Of a stretch of DNA of 64,000 bases, positions 7,860 through 16,700 are shown piece by piece. Location: assembly GCF_000214665.1 (NCBI RefSeq), contig NC_015572.1, forward strand, positions 4,836,001-4,900,000, in the 5' to 3' direction. Below the pieces are notes generated by a model. The model was not told the DNA's origin. It saw nothing but the letters and a program-made list of their open reading frames with translations, and did not search any database. Position 1 is the first letter of the stretch. Each line of letters starts with the position of its first letter. This DNA is from Methylomonas methanica MC09 (lineage in GTDB: Bacteria > Pseudomonadota > Gammaproteobacteria > Methylococcales > Methylomonadaceae). The translations under genes and the position numbers were made by a program.

Positions 7860-10340
7860 TTATTGAGAAAACCGTATTTTCGCAACCGGCTTATTAAGCC
7901 CTTCTATTGTTAAAGAAGCTGAAGGCCCACCAGTAGACGTCGATTCAGGGTAAATTCTATAAGTTTTCGTACCGTTAGTTAACACAGTAACAGAACCATC
8001 TTGACTAAATGATTTTGCAAAGCCGTTATTTTCTAATACGGAGATAGCTTCTGCAGAAGAACTCCCCACATCAATATTTTGAGCGCTATATTTGGTTAGT
8101 TTAGGTAGAAACTCTATTTCTGTGACTTGCCTTGCTTCATTATGTAAACTAGAAACCGGAACATTACTCGGCTTATATAAGCCTCCAGTAGCCGCAACCA
8201 GTGCAACCTGTGTCACAAAACCAGTTGAGTCGCCATTAGCCGCCTGATTGATTGAGTTTTGTGCAGGTTTAACAGTCAATCCCAAGTACGGATTGTTTGC
8301 TGAGGCTTCGTTTAGAGCATTAGCCGATGATTGAAGTTGGTTACTGAACTGCCCGGACGTAAAATAACTAATGCTTGGTGTTATAGCATTAGAAACCTTA
8401 GCCATCAACAACCCATTCGGATCATTGAAATTAATCGGATTGTTGTGGACGTACAGATACGGATTGATGCCGTCGGTGTGTCCCAATGGATCGCGCTGGG
8501 TAAACCGCGTTTGATTAGGATCGTAGTACCTCGCCCGGTAGTAGATCAAGCCGCTGGCATCCGGCTCACGTCCGGTATAGCCGTATTGCGGCACGGTATT
8601 GGCGCCGCCGATCTTGCTGCCGAAGGCGTCGAAACGCTGGGTGGCGGTAATCGCCTTGGCTGCGTTGGTCATGGCCAGCACGGAGCTTATTCCGTCTTGG
8701 TGGTAGTAGGCCGCCGTGGCGGTCGGCAGGTTGACTTGCCCGGTTAACCGGGCCAGCGGGTGGTCGAGGCCGGCTTGCACGTATTGGGCTGCAGGCGTTG
8801 TCCAGCTTGTACCGGGGTATTCGGCGTAGATATTCTGGCCGTCGTACAGGTAGTTTGTCGTGGTACTGCCTTCGGTTTTCTGGATTCTGCGGCCTTGATG
8901 GTCGTAAGCGTATTGGCCTGTGGTGACGCCGTTGCTTTGGACTTGGCTCAGGCGTTCGAAACTGTCGTAGTGGTATTGGCTTTGGCTGGAGCCGGTGCAG
9001 CTTTGCTCGTTGGACCTCGTGACCGTGCCGCCGCCGCACTTTTTGCTTTGGTTGCCGGTTTCGTCGTACAGGTAGGCTTCCAGCAGGGTGCCGGCCAAAT
9101 TGGTTTGATGAACTTCGGTCAGTTGGTTGGCCGCATCGTAGGCATAGGCGGTGGTGGCGGTAACCGGGTTGCCGATTTGCTTTTGTACCCGGTTGCCCAG
9201 CGTGTCGTAGCCGAAGCCTTGGGTTTGCGCGGCGGTGCCGTTGTTGACTTGAGTCAGTTGGTCGAGGGCGTCGTATTGGTAGCTGTAGTTCAGCGTGGTT
9301 TGGCCGCTGAGGGTTTCCTGATTCGATTTCCGTCTGCCCAGTCCGTCATAGCCGTAACTGGCTTGGGCGATGACGGTGGCGGCGTTTTTATGGGCGATCT
9401 TGCTTAAGCTGTTGTCGGCGTTCCAGACCAGGGTCTGGTCGATGCCGTTCGGGTAACGGGCTTCGATCAGCCGGCCGCCGGCGTCGTAGTCGAAGGTGTA
9501 GTGGTCGTAATTGGGCGCCCACAGGCCGATCAGGCGGCCAACTTCGTCGTACAGGTAGTCGCTGCGGGCGCCATCGCTGTCGGCGGTGTAGTCCAGCATG
9601 CCGCCGGGACTCCAGCTATAGCCGAGGGTTTTGTTGCCTCTGGAATCGGTGACCTGTTGCAGCCGGTGGGCAGCGTCGTAGCCGTAATTGTAAGCGACTT
9701 CGAGTTGGCTATTGGGGGTTGGGCTCCAGGTTTCGGCGCGGGTGGTTTGGCCCAGCGGGTTACGATTGTAATGTATCGCGCGGCCGTCTTCGGCGGTCAT
9801 GCCGAGTAATTGATGGCCGTAGTCCCAGGTATAAGTCAAGGTGTGGCCGTTCGCGCCCGGCGTTTGCTGGGTCACGACGTTGTTGTGCAGATCGTAGGTG
9901 TAAGTCGTGATTTGGTTATTAGCGTCGGCTTCGCTGAGTTTTCGGCCGAAGTCGTCGTAAACGGTGCTGGTTTGGGTAGCGACGCTGTCACTGGCGGAGA
10001 CGCCGGTATTGGGGTCGATAGCGGCGCCGCCGTCAGCCGTGGTTTGGCCGGCCTGAATTTCCAGCAGATGGCCCAAGTGGTCGTAGACGTAACGGGTCAG
10101 CGGACGGATAGGTTGGCCGAAGGTCGCGGAACTCGGGTTGCTGTCGACGACTTGCGGCCCTGCGACCCGGATCAAGCGGCTCAAAGCATCGTAGGTGTTG
10201 AGGGTGTCGCGGGCGGCGTCCGTGGAACCGGCGGCCGGAGTGTCGGTGACTTTGACGATTTGGCCTAGTGCATCGTAATCGAACTGGCGGATTTGCCCCA
10301 AGCTGTAGCTGCCGATCTTGGGCTGGGTGACGCTTTTCAA
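7860..10340 (-). CDS. Displaced Rhs protein fragment with unrecognised C-terminal domain
   Basis: An 826-residue open frame containing YD/RHS repeats (for example YNYGYDAAHRLQQV), then the Rhs core signature YYRARYYDPNQTRF and NPYLYVHNNPINFNDPNG near residues 620-660, then about 170 residues of variable C-terminus. The tip contains LPKLTKYSAQ and KTYRIYPESTSTGGPSAS; I cannot assign it to a toxin family. The fragment lacks the signal peptide and N-terminal half of the full-length gene at 13775. Its repeats continue upstream to 10690 in another frame because of a one-base deletion near 10500, so it is probably silent unless recombined into the full gene. Confidence 0.75.
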   Translation of the reverse strand: MKSVTQPKIGSYSLGQIRQFDYDALGQIVKVTDTPAAGSTDAARDTLNTYDALSRLIRVAGPQVVDSNPSSATFGQPIRPLTRYVYDHLGHLLEIQAGQTTADGGAAIDPNTGVSASDSVATQTSTVYDDFGRKLSEADANNQITTYTYDLHNNVVTQQTPGANGHTLTYTWDYGHQLLGMTAEDGRAIHYNRNPLGQTTRAETWSPTPNSQLEVAYNYGYDAAHRLQQVTDSRGNKTLGYSWSPGGMLDYTADSDGARSDYLYDEVGRLIGLWAPNYDHYTFDYDAGGRLIEARYPNGIDQTLVWNADNSLSKIAHKNAATVIAQASYGYDGLGRRKSNQETLSGQTTLNYSYQYDALDQLTQVNNGTAAQTQGFGYDTLGNRVQKQIGNPVTATTAYAYDAANQLTEVHQTNLAGTLLEAYLYDETGNQSKKCGGGTVTRSNEQSCTGSSQSQYHYDSFERLSQVQSNGVTTGQYAYDHQGRRIQKTEGSTTTNYLYDGQNIYAEYPGTSWTTPAAQYVQAGLDHPLARLTGQVNLPTATAAYYHQDGISSVLAMTNAAKAITATQRFDAFGSKIGGANTVPQYGYTGREPDASGLIYYRARYYDPNQTRFTQRDPLGHTDGINPYLYVHNNPINFNDPNGLLMAKVSNAITPSISYFTSGQFSNQLQSSANALNEASANNPYLGLTVKPAQNSINQAANGDSTGFVTQVALVAATGGLYKPSNVPVSSLHNEARQVTEIEFLPKLTKYSAQNIDVGSSSAEAISVLENNGFAKSFSQDGSVTVLTNGTKTYRIYPESTSTGGPSASLTIEGLNKPVAKIRFSQ

Positions 10341-10690
10341 GCGGCCGTCATGCGTGGCATTCCAGTAGCTGTAAATTGTGACGTTACCGTTAGGGTCGGT
10401 GACCGACCTGACCCGCCCAGCGGCGTCGAGCTTACGGTTGACGGCGTGGCCGGCCTTGTCGTAGGCCTTGGTCCAACGGTTGACCGGGTCGTAATGGAAC
10501 CCAGCGTGTAGTTGTCCGGATCGGTAATCTGAGTCAGATTGCCGGCCGCGTCGTATTGGTATTGCGCGATGTGGCCGCCGGCGTCCAGGGTGTGTTGCAG
10601 GCGGCCGACGGTATCATAGCGGTAGGCGCTATCCCACAGTCGGGTTTGGCCATTTTGGGTCAGTTCCAGTTCGTCGCTGGAGTACCCGGC
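10341..10690 (-). pseudogene. Frameshifted 5' part of the displaced Rhs fragment
   Basis: This DNA is closely similar to 16400-16690 of the intact rhs gene and encodes, in one frame, repeats such as RYDTVGRLQHTLDAGG. Compared with the intact copy (GTAATCGAAGCCC at 16545-16557), the segment at about 10492-10503 reads GTAATGGAACCC, one base shorter, which shifts the frame. The reading frame upstream closes in the boxA-containing repeat at 10700. Confidence 0.8.
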
Positions 10691-10699
10691 AGGTCCAAT

Positions 10700-10744
10700 G
10701 ATAAATTGTTAAAGAGCAATCGCGACAGATGCGCACGTTATCGC
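10700..10744 (-). repeat. Junction repeat A with rrn-like boxA
   Basis: On the minus strand this repeat reads GATTGCTCTTTAACAATTTA and onward, including TGCTCTTTAACA, the boxA antitermination core of gammaproteobacterial rRNA operons. Positions 10700-10734 match 12928-12962 with two differences. The following ACGTTATCGC matches 12996-13005. Copy A lacks 33 bases present in copy B between two GCGC tetramers. It lies exactly where Rhs homology starts in the displaced tip. Confidence 0.75.
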
Positions 10745-10863
10745 GTTTGATTGCCCAGGAAATTTACAATCAGACCAGATATATGGGAGCAATATTCTTT
10801 TTGTCACGAGCGAATTTTTCTTGCAATACGGGGTAGACCATATATGACCCCGTCCGTTTTTCT

Positions 10864-11061
10864 TTATCCTTGTTGCTCTCGCAACTCTTTAATTTTCTTA
10901 TTCCAATATTTGCAAGCTTCAATATGCTGCTGCCGAGTAATCGCAGTTTTATTTTCAGGATCTGAAGGATCGCCACCAACAATTATTGGAGTTATATCGA
11001 AAATCTCTAGTCCCTCTAAGTCCCGACGATTCTGTTTTCTTATATCAGAGTAACGAGCCAT
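10864..11061 (-). CDS. Small protein resembling the tail of an HNH-type toxin domain
   Basis: A 65-residue protein with the sequence FDITPIIVGGDPSDPENK, then QHIEACKYWN. This pattern (P-x-x-x-GG-D/S-P-x-DP-x-NK, then H, then WN) parallels the C-terminal tip of the Rhs protein at 11747 (IKPVKFDGSPTDPANK, then H, then WWN). The first catalytic-type histidine position is occupied by Asp here (FDITP against VHEIKP). The start codon overlaps the end of the SUKH gene by 17 bases, so the two are translationally linked. It may be an orphan nuclease tail, a decoy or a part of the immunity module. Confidence 0.6.
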   Translation of the reverse strand: MARYSDIRKQNRRDLEGLEIFDITPIIVGGDPSDPENKTAITRQQHIEACKYWNKKIKELREQQG

Positions 11062-11455
11062 CTGATTCCTTCATTCTCTCTAAAAGATGAGTAAAGCTAT
11101 CTGCAACTGGTGATGCATACTGAAGATCCATACCAATAAAAGGAATTTGCACTACCTTGAATGGTTTACTTCTAGTATCAAATCCAAAACCTTCACCACC
11201 ACCATTAGAGCCGAATAAAAATATCCCAGGAGCATACATTTCAACCTCATACTCCTTGTTAAAGACAGCCAATTCCTCAGCTTTCCAAAGGATTAAATAT
11301 TCGGCACCAACAAAACCTTCCCCACCATTAAGCTCAGCAAAAATTGACAAATAATCCTCAGGCAACTTTAAGGCGCTTAAATCAGAGAGCACATTCTTAG
11401 ATGCGCTCTCTCCGAAAGAAAAATCATTAAGTAATTCTTTTATGTGTTCATTCAT
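11045..11455 (-). CDS. SMI1/KNR4 (SUKH) family immunity protein
   Basis: A 136-residue SUKH-superfamily protein. Diagnostic pieces are LPEDYLSIFAELNGGEGFVG (residues 32-51), the strand LILWKAEEL, and GIFLFGSNGGGEGFGFD. SUKH proteins are the commonest immunity proteins of polymorphic toxin systems and often neutralise nuclease toxins. It lies downstream of the displaced Rhs tip with an HNH-like C-terminus (11747-12835), separated by a 290-base AT-rich gap, and overlaps the small HNH-tail gene. Pairing with that toxin is inferred from position. Confidence 0.85.
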   Translation of the reverse strand: MNEHIKELLNDFSFGESASKNVLSDLSALKLPEDYLSIFAELNGGEGFVGAEYLILWKAEELAVFNKEYEVEMYAPGIFLFGSNGGGEGFGFDTRSKPFKVVQIPFIGMDLQYASPVADSFTHLLERMKESDGSLL

Positions 11456-11456
11456 A

Positions 11457-11736
11457 CTAAAGTTTCGGAGTTCATTTTTGGCTATTGGTTGATCGTAAGC
11501 AATTGTTTTATTAATAAAAAATCTGCGTATAAAGTAAAAAATTGATTAGTTTCTTTTTAATTTCGACAGAAAAATAGTAAGTTAGTTACTCTAAATTCAA
11601 ATTTTAGCGCTATATGAATCAATAACTTACAACGAGACATTTTCGAGTCAAGATATGCAGCTTTTAAAGCGAAATTATATTTTAATTGTTTTTAAACACA
11701 ATGAGCTAATGAAAAACATGAATTCCGAAACTTTAG
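11457..11736. repeat. AT-rich spacer bounded by 19-bp inverted repeats
   Basis: The ends 11457-11475 and 11718-11736 are inverted copies (CTAAAGTTTCGGAGTTCAT and its complement) with one mismatch. They enclose about 240 bases of very AT-rich sequence without an open frame. The left copy begins two bases from the SUKH start codon and the right one lies about ten bases from the Rhs-tip stop. It could be a small non-autonomous element inserted between toxin and immunity genes, or a regulatory stem. Confidence 0.5.
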
Positions 11737-11746
11737 ATTCATAACA

Positions 11747-12835
11747 TCATCCAACAAGATCTTTTAGCAACTGATTCCACCAAGGCGTCACCTGCTGCCT
11801 ATGAAGATCTCTATCAAGAATGACCTTATTAGCTGGGTCAGTAGGTGATCCATCAAACTTCACTGGCTTTATTTCGTGAACATCTACAGGCTGGCCACGC
11901 AAGTTGTTATCTACGCGTATTTGGTTGTTTGCTTGATTCGCTGCTTTTCTAGCTGCGTCATACTCAGTACCTTCTAGAAGTTTAAACGGCCCTTGAGGCT
12001 TTGGCACGCTTGAGGGATAACCAGACCAGTCACTAATGGAAAACTCACCCGGCTTAACTACACCCTTTGTAACTCCCAAAGGCATTTCACCCGAGGCGAC
12101 AAAGCCCAGCGCTAACATTTGAGGCGCTGCGGGCACTGCCAATATAGGCACAGTCCCAGTTAGTCCGATAGTTGGGTTATTCTGCACCGCACCGCCAAAT
12201 GCCAGCGTGGTATCACCCAACGTTTGCGAGAACTGTCCAGACGTAAAATAGCTAATGCTCGGCGTTACAGCATTAGAAACCTTAGCCATCAACAACCCCT
12301 TCGGATCGTTGAAATTGATCGGATTGTTATGGACGTAGAGATAGGGATTGACGCCGTCGGTGTAACCGAGCGGATCGCGTTGGGTAAACCGCGTTTGGTT
12401 CGGATCGTAATACCGAGCCCGGTAGTAGATCAAGCCTGAGACGTCGGGCTCGCGTCCGGTATAGCCATATTGCGGGATGCTATTGGCGCCGCCAATCTTA
12501 CTGCCGAAGGCGTCGAAACGTTGGGTGGCTGTGATTGTCTTGGTGGCGTTGGTCATGGCCAGCACGGAACCGAGGCCGTCCTGGTGATAGTAAGCCGCCG
12601 TGGCGGTCGGCAGGTTGACTTGCCCGGTTAGCCTAGCCAGCGGATGGTCGAGGCCGGCTTGCACGTATTGGGCTGCAGGCGTTGCCCAGCTTGTACCGGG
12701 GTATTCGGCGTACAGATTCTGGCCGTCGTACAGGTAGTTGGTCGTGGTGCTGCCTTCTGTTTTCTGGATTCTTCTGCCTTGGTGGTCGTAGCGGTATTGG
12801 CCGGTGGTGACGCCGTTAGACACCACTTGATTCAA
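11747..12835 (-). CDS. Displaced Rhs tip with HNH/His-Me-type nuclease domain
   Basis: A 362-residue fragment (start at a TTG; the frame is open further upstream through YVWSIASRLQQTPDADG to about 12927). It contains the last YD repeats, the Rhs core (YYRARYYDPNQTRF at about residue 145; NPYLYVHNNPINFNDP), a linker and a C-terminal domain of about 90 residues. That domain reads GTEYDAARKAANQANNQIR, then VHEIKPVKFDGSPTDPANK and HRQQVTPWWN, which fits an HNH/His-Me finger nuclease toxin. It lacks secretion and shell regions, so it is a displaced tip rather than a full effector. A SUKH immunity gene follows. Confidence 0.78.
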   Translation of the reverse strand: MNQVVSNGVTTGQYRYDHQGRRIQKTEGSTTTNYLYDGQNLYAEYPGTSWATPAAQYVQAGLDHPLARLTGQVNLPTATAAYYHQDGLGSVLAMTNATKTITATQRFDAFGSKIGGANSIPQYGYTGREPDVSGLIYYRARYYDPNQTRFTQRDPLGYTDGVNPYLYVHNNPINFNDPKGLLMAKVSNAVTPSISYFTSGQFSQTLGDTTLAFGGAVQNNPTIGLTGTVPILAVPAAPQMLALGFVASGEMPLGVTKGVVKPGEFSISDWSGYPSSVPKPQGPFKLLEGTEYDAARKAANQANNQIRVDNNLRGQPVDVHEIKPVKFDGSPTDPANKVILDRDLHRQQVTPWWNQLLKDLVG

Positions 12836-12927
12836 GCGCTGGAAGCTGTCGTAGTGGTATCGACTGACGTTACCGTCGGCATCCGGGGTTTGTTGCAGGC
12901 GGCTGGCAATGCTCCAGACGTAATGAA

Positions 12928-13005
12928 GATAAATTATTAAAGAGCAATCTCGACAGATGCGCCTCCTTGCGTCGGCAGCATCCTATAATTAGCGCACGTT
13001 ATCGC
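12928..13005 (-). repeat. Junction repeat B with boxA-like sequence and rrn-leader-like region
   Basis: The minus strand contains GATTGCTCTTTAATAATTTA, one base away from the boxA of copy A. Before it comes a GC-rich stretch (GCCGACGCAAGGAGGCGC), and before that TAATTATAGGAT, possibly a -10 region. The order AT-rich promoter-like box, GC-rich discriminator, boxA resembles an rRNA-operon leader. It begins nine bases after the DUF4259 gene stops and ends where Rhs homology of the displaced tip begins. Confidence 0.65.
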
Positions 13006-13013
13006 ATTAAGAT

Positions 13014-13442
13014 TTAGCTCACGTTATCTGGTTGCATCAAACTATATAGGCGCCTCTTTATTGATAGTATAGCTTCATGCCATTTGGGATAATCTTGTTC
13101 GTTCTCTTCCCAAAGCTGCTTTAGTTCGCTGTCATCGCCAAGAACGCGATCAATTGCCTGTAACGCAGCCGGAATCAGCGGAGACGTATCCAAAGACTCG
13201 TGGTTCTTCACCCATTGGCGCACTTCGTCAGGAATATTCGTTGACAGCTTGCCCCGAAAAGCTGTGACAACTTCACAGGCACACAACAGCCGCGCTCCTT
13301 CAGGCTCCTCAATATAATCGGGGGTATCCAAGACAGCATAAATCGCATTATTCAGAATCTCTAAATCGTTTGCATCTGCCAATTCGTTGATCCAATCTGC
13401 CGCATCATCATTGTCAAAAACTCCGCTATCCCAAGCACCCAT
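13014..13442 (-). CDS. DUF4259 family protein, immunity candidate
   Basis: A 142-residue protein starting MGAWDSGVFDNDDAADWINE, the signature start of DUF4259 proteins. The rest is mostly helical (CACEVVTAFRG, WEENEQDYPKWHEAI). DUF4259 proteins are often found beside polymorphic toxins and behave as candidate immunity proteins; biochemical function is unknown. It is the second gene after the large rhs, 27 bases downstream of the 102-residue gene. Either of the two may neutralise the Rhs tip. Confidence 0.75.
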   Translation of the reverse strand: MGAWDSGVFDNDDAADWINELADANDLEILNNAIYAVLDTPDYIEEPEGARLLCACEVVTAFRGKLSTNIPDEVRQWVKNHESLDTSPLIPAALQAIDRVLGDDSELKQLWEENEQDYPKWHEAILSIKRRLYSLMQPDNVS

Positions 13443-13469
13443 GTCGTTTTCCTCGCGATGAAAGTTTAT

Positions 13470-13778
13470 TCAAAATTCTGAAAATTTACGCCCAAGCTTG
13501 GCTTCAAATTCTGCGATTAGTTTTTCGCTTTGTTCGGGTGCCTTGCAAGCAATTACTTCAGGAGTTTCTCTTAAACCTTGCCGGCAACCTTTTATCATTT
13601 CACGACCAGTCTTGGAATCGACTCCGTCAACTAACATTTGTTTAAACTGAACAAGTGCAGAATCCAGGCTAGCAGCTAAATCAACAAGCCTCGTAATCTT
13701 AGTTTCTTTGAGAAATTCAATTAATTGTTCATAAGTTGTTATGTAAGACTGAATTTTTAAAATAGTAGCTTCTGTCAT
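13470..13778 (-). CDS. Small helical protein, first immunity candidate after rhs
   Basis: A 102-residue, probably all-helical cytoplasmic protein without a family I recognise. Its start codon overlaps the stop region of the 2519-residue Rhs gene by four bases, the tight coupling expected of a cognate immunity protein. The composition is lysine- and glutamate-rich and the DNA is more AT-rich than the Rhs body. Function is inferred only from position. Confidence 0.6.
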   Translation of the reverse strand: MTEATILKIQSYITTYEQLIEFLKETKITRLVDLAASLDSALVQFKQMLVDGVDSKTGREMIKGCRQGLRETPEVIACKAPEQSEKLIAEFEAKLGRKFSEF

Positions 13779-16700
13779 GGTAATGTTCCTGGCGATGTTA
13801 CAGGCCCAATTCTAAATCTTGATGGAGAATTGTCCGGTAAAGCCCCAAATTGTTGTATCGATTCATTAATATAATCGGGGCGGAAAACATTCAAATCCGC
13901 CACCCCATTAATCTTGTTTCTTGCTGTGCCCCCAACGCTTTGCGCGCCTCCATAATAATCGATCAGTTGCTGTTCGCGTCCGCGTATTGCACTTCTATCT
14001 GTTGAAACTGCATCAAGAACAGGCTTGGAAAAACCTTCCGAATTCAACAAAGGTTGTCCTGCTGCTCGCCTGTTTAGTATCTGTTGGGCGGTTTCATCCG
14101 CAAAACCGCTGGTTCTGCCCGAATAGACACTTCCAGTAACCGGATTCGTTCTAGTATAGGTTACATAAACATCCGTGCGGTCTTGGCGAGTGTCGCCAGA
14201 AAGTGACAACGGCAACAAAAATGCACCTATGGAAGAACTGACGGCCCGGCTAGCTACGCCTGAAATACCATTAGCTAGACTCCCAGCGCTTACATCACTT
14301 CCAATTGCTAAAGTTGTTAACCCAATGCCAATATTAGCGTTGTTTGAGAAAGAATTTGAGGTACTAACCGGCTGGGCACTTGACAGGGTCGGGCTGCCGC
14401 TGCTGAAGTTATAGTAGCTCTGGTTTTGGTTCTGCGTCCAGGTGGTGACCGACTTGGCGACGGTGCCGCCCGGATCGTTGAAGTTGACCGGATTATTGTG
14501 GACGTAAAGATACGGATTGATGCCGTCGGTATATCCCAGCGGGTCTCTTTGCGTGAACCGGGTTTGGTTCGGGTCGTAGTACCGTGCCCGGTAGTAAATC
14601 AGCCCGCTGGCGTCCGGTTCTCGGCCGGTATAGCCGTATTGCGGCACGGTGCCGGTGCCGCCGATCTTGCTGCCGAAGGCGTCGAAGCGTTGGTTGGCGG
14701 TCACTGCTTTTGTGGCGTTGGTCATGGCTAGCACGGAGCCTATTCCATCCTGGTGGTAGTAAAGCGCTGTGGCGGTCGGCAGGTTGACTTGCCCGGTCAG
14801 TCGGGCCAGCGAATGGTCGAGGCCGGCTTGCACGTAGACCGCGCTCGGAGTCGCCCAACTTGTGCCTGGGTATTCGGCGTAGAGATTTTGGCCGTCGTAC
14901 AGATAGTGGGTCGTGGTGCTGCCTTCGGTTTTTTGGGTTCTGCGGCCTTGATGGTCGTAGCGGTATTGGCCGGTGGTGACGCCATTAGATACCACTTGAT
15001 TCAAGCGCTGGAAGCTGTCGTAACTGTATTGATTTTGACTGTTGCCGGTGCAAGCCGTGTCGCTGGCTCGGGTGACCGTGCCGCCGCCGCACTTTTTGCT
15101 TTGGTTGCCGGTTTCGTCGTAGAGATAGGCTTCCAACAAAGTACCGCTGAGATTGGTTTGCCGGACTTCGGTCAGTTGGTTGGCGGCATCGTAGGCATAG
15201 GCGGTGGTGGCGGTAACCGGGTTGCCGATTTGCTTTTGCGCCCGGTTGCCCAGTGCATCGTAGCCGAAGGCTTGGGTTTGCGCGGCCGCGCCGTTGTTGA
15301 CTTGGGTCAGCCGGTCGAGCGCGTCGTATTGGTAGCTGTAGTTCAGCGTGGCCTGTCCGCTGAGGATTTCCTGGTTGGTTTTGCGCCTGCCCAGGCCATC
15401 ATAGCCGTAACTGGCTTGGGCGATGACGGTGGCGGCGTTTTTATGGGCGATCTTGCTTAAGCTGTTGTCGGCGTTCCAGACCAGGGTCTGGTCGATGCCG
15501 TTCGGGTAACGGGCTTCGATCAGCCGGCCGCCGGCGTCGTAGTCGAATGTGGTGTGGTCGTAGTTGGGCGCCCACAGGCCGATCAGACGACCGGTTTCGT
15601 CGTACAGGTAGTCGCTACGGGCGCCGTCGCTGTCGGCCGTATAATCCAGCAGTCCGCCCGGGCTCCAACTGTAGCTGAGGGATTTGTTGCCTCTGGAGTC
15701 GGTGATCTCCTTCAACCGGTGGGCAGCGTCGTAGCCGTAATTGTAAGCGACTTCGAGTTGGCTATTGGGGGTTGGGCTCCAGCTTTCGGCGCGGGTGGTT
15801 CGGCCCAGCGGGTTTCGGCTGTAGTGTATCGCGCGGCCGTCTTCGGCGGTCATGCCGAGTAATTGATGGCCGTAGTCCCAGGTATAAGTCAAGGTGTGGC
15901 CGTTCGCGCCCGGCGTTTGTTGGCTGACGACATTGTTGTTCAGGTCATAGGTGTAAGTCGTGACCTGGTTATTGGCGTCGGTTTCGCTGAGTTTGCGGCC
16001 GAAATCGTCGTAGACGTAGCTGGCTTGGCTGGTCACGCTGTCGCCGGCTGAAATACCGGTATCGGGATCGATGTTGGCGCCGCCGTCGGCTGTGGTCTGG
16101 CCGGCCTGAATCTCAAGCAGATTACCCAGGTGGTCGTAGACGTAGCGGGTCAACGGCCTAATCGTTTGGCCGAACGTAGCGGAACTCGGGTTGCTGTCGA
16201 CGACTTGCGGCCCCGCCACCCGGATCAAGCGGCCCAGCGCGTCATAGGTGTTGAGGGTGTCGCGGGCGGCGTCCGTGGAACCGGCGGCCGGCGTGTCGGT
16301 GACTTGGACGGTTTGGCCCAGCGCGTCGTAGTCGAACTGGCGAATTTGTCCTGCGGTGTAACTGCCGATCTTGGGCTGGGTGACGCTTTTCAGACGGCCG
16401 TCTTGGGCGGCGTTCCAATAGCTGTAAAGCGTGACATTGCCGTTGGGGTCGGTGACCGACTTGACCCGCCCCGCGGCGTCGAGTTTGCGGCTGACGGAAT
16501 GGCCGGCTTTGTCGTAAGCCTTGGTCCAGCGGTTGACCGGGTCGTAATCGAAGCCCAGCGTGTAGTTGTCCGGATCGGTAATCTGAGTCAGATTGCCGGC
16601 CGCGTCGTATTGGTATTGCGCGATGTGGCCGCCGGCGTCCAGGGTGTGTTGCAGGCGGCCGGCGGCGTCGTAGTGGCGGTAGTCACTGTCCACCAGTATA

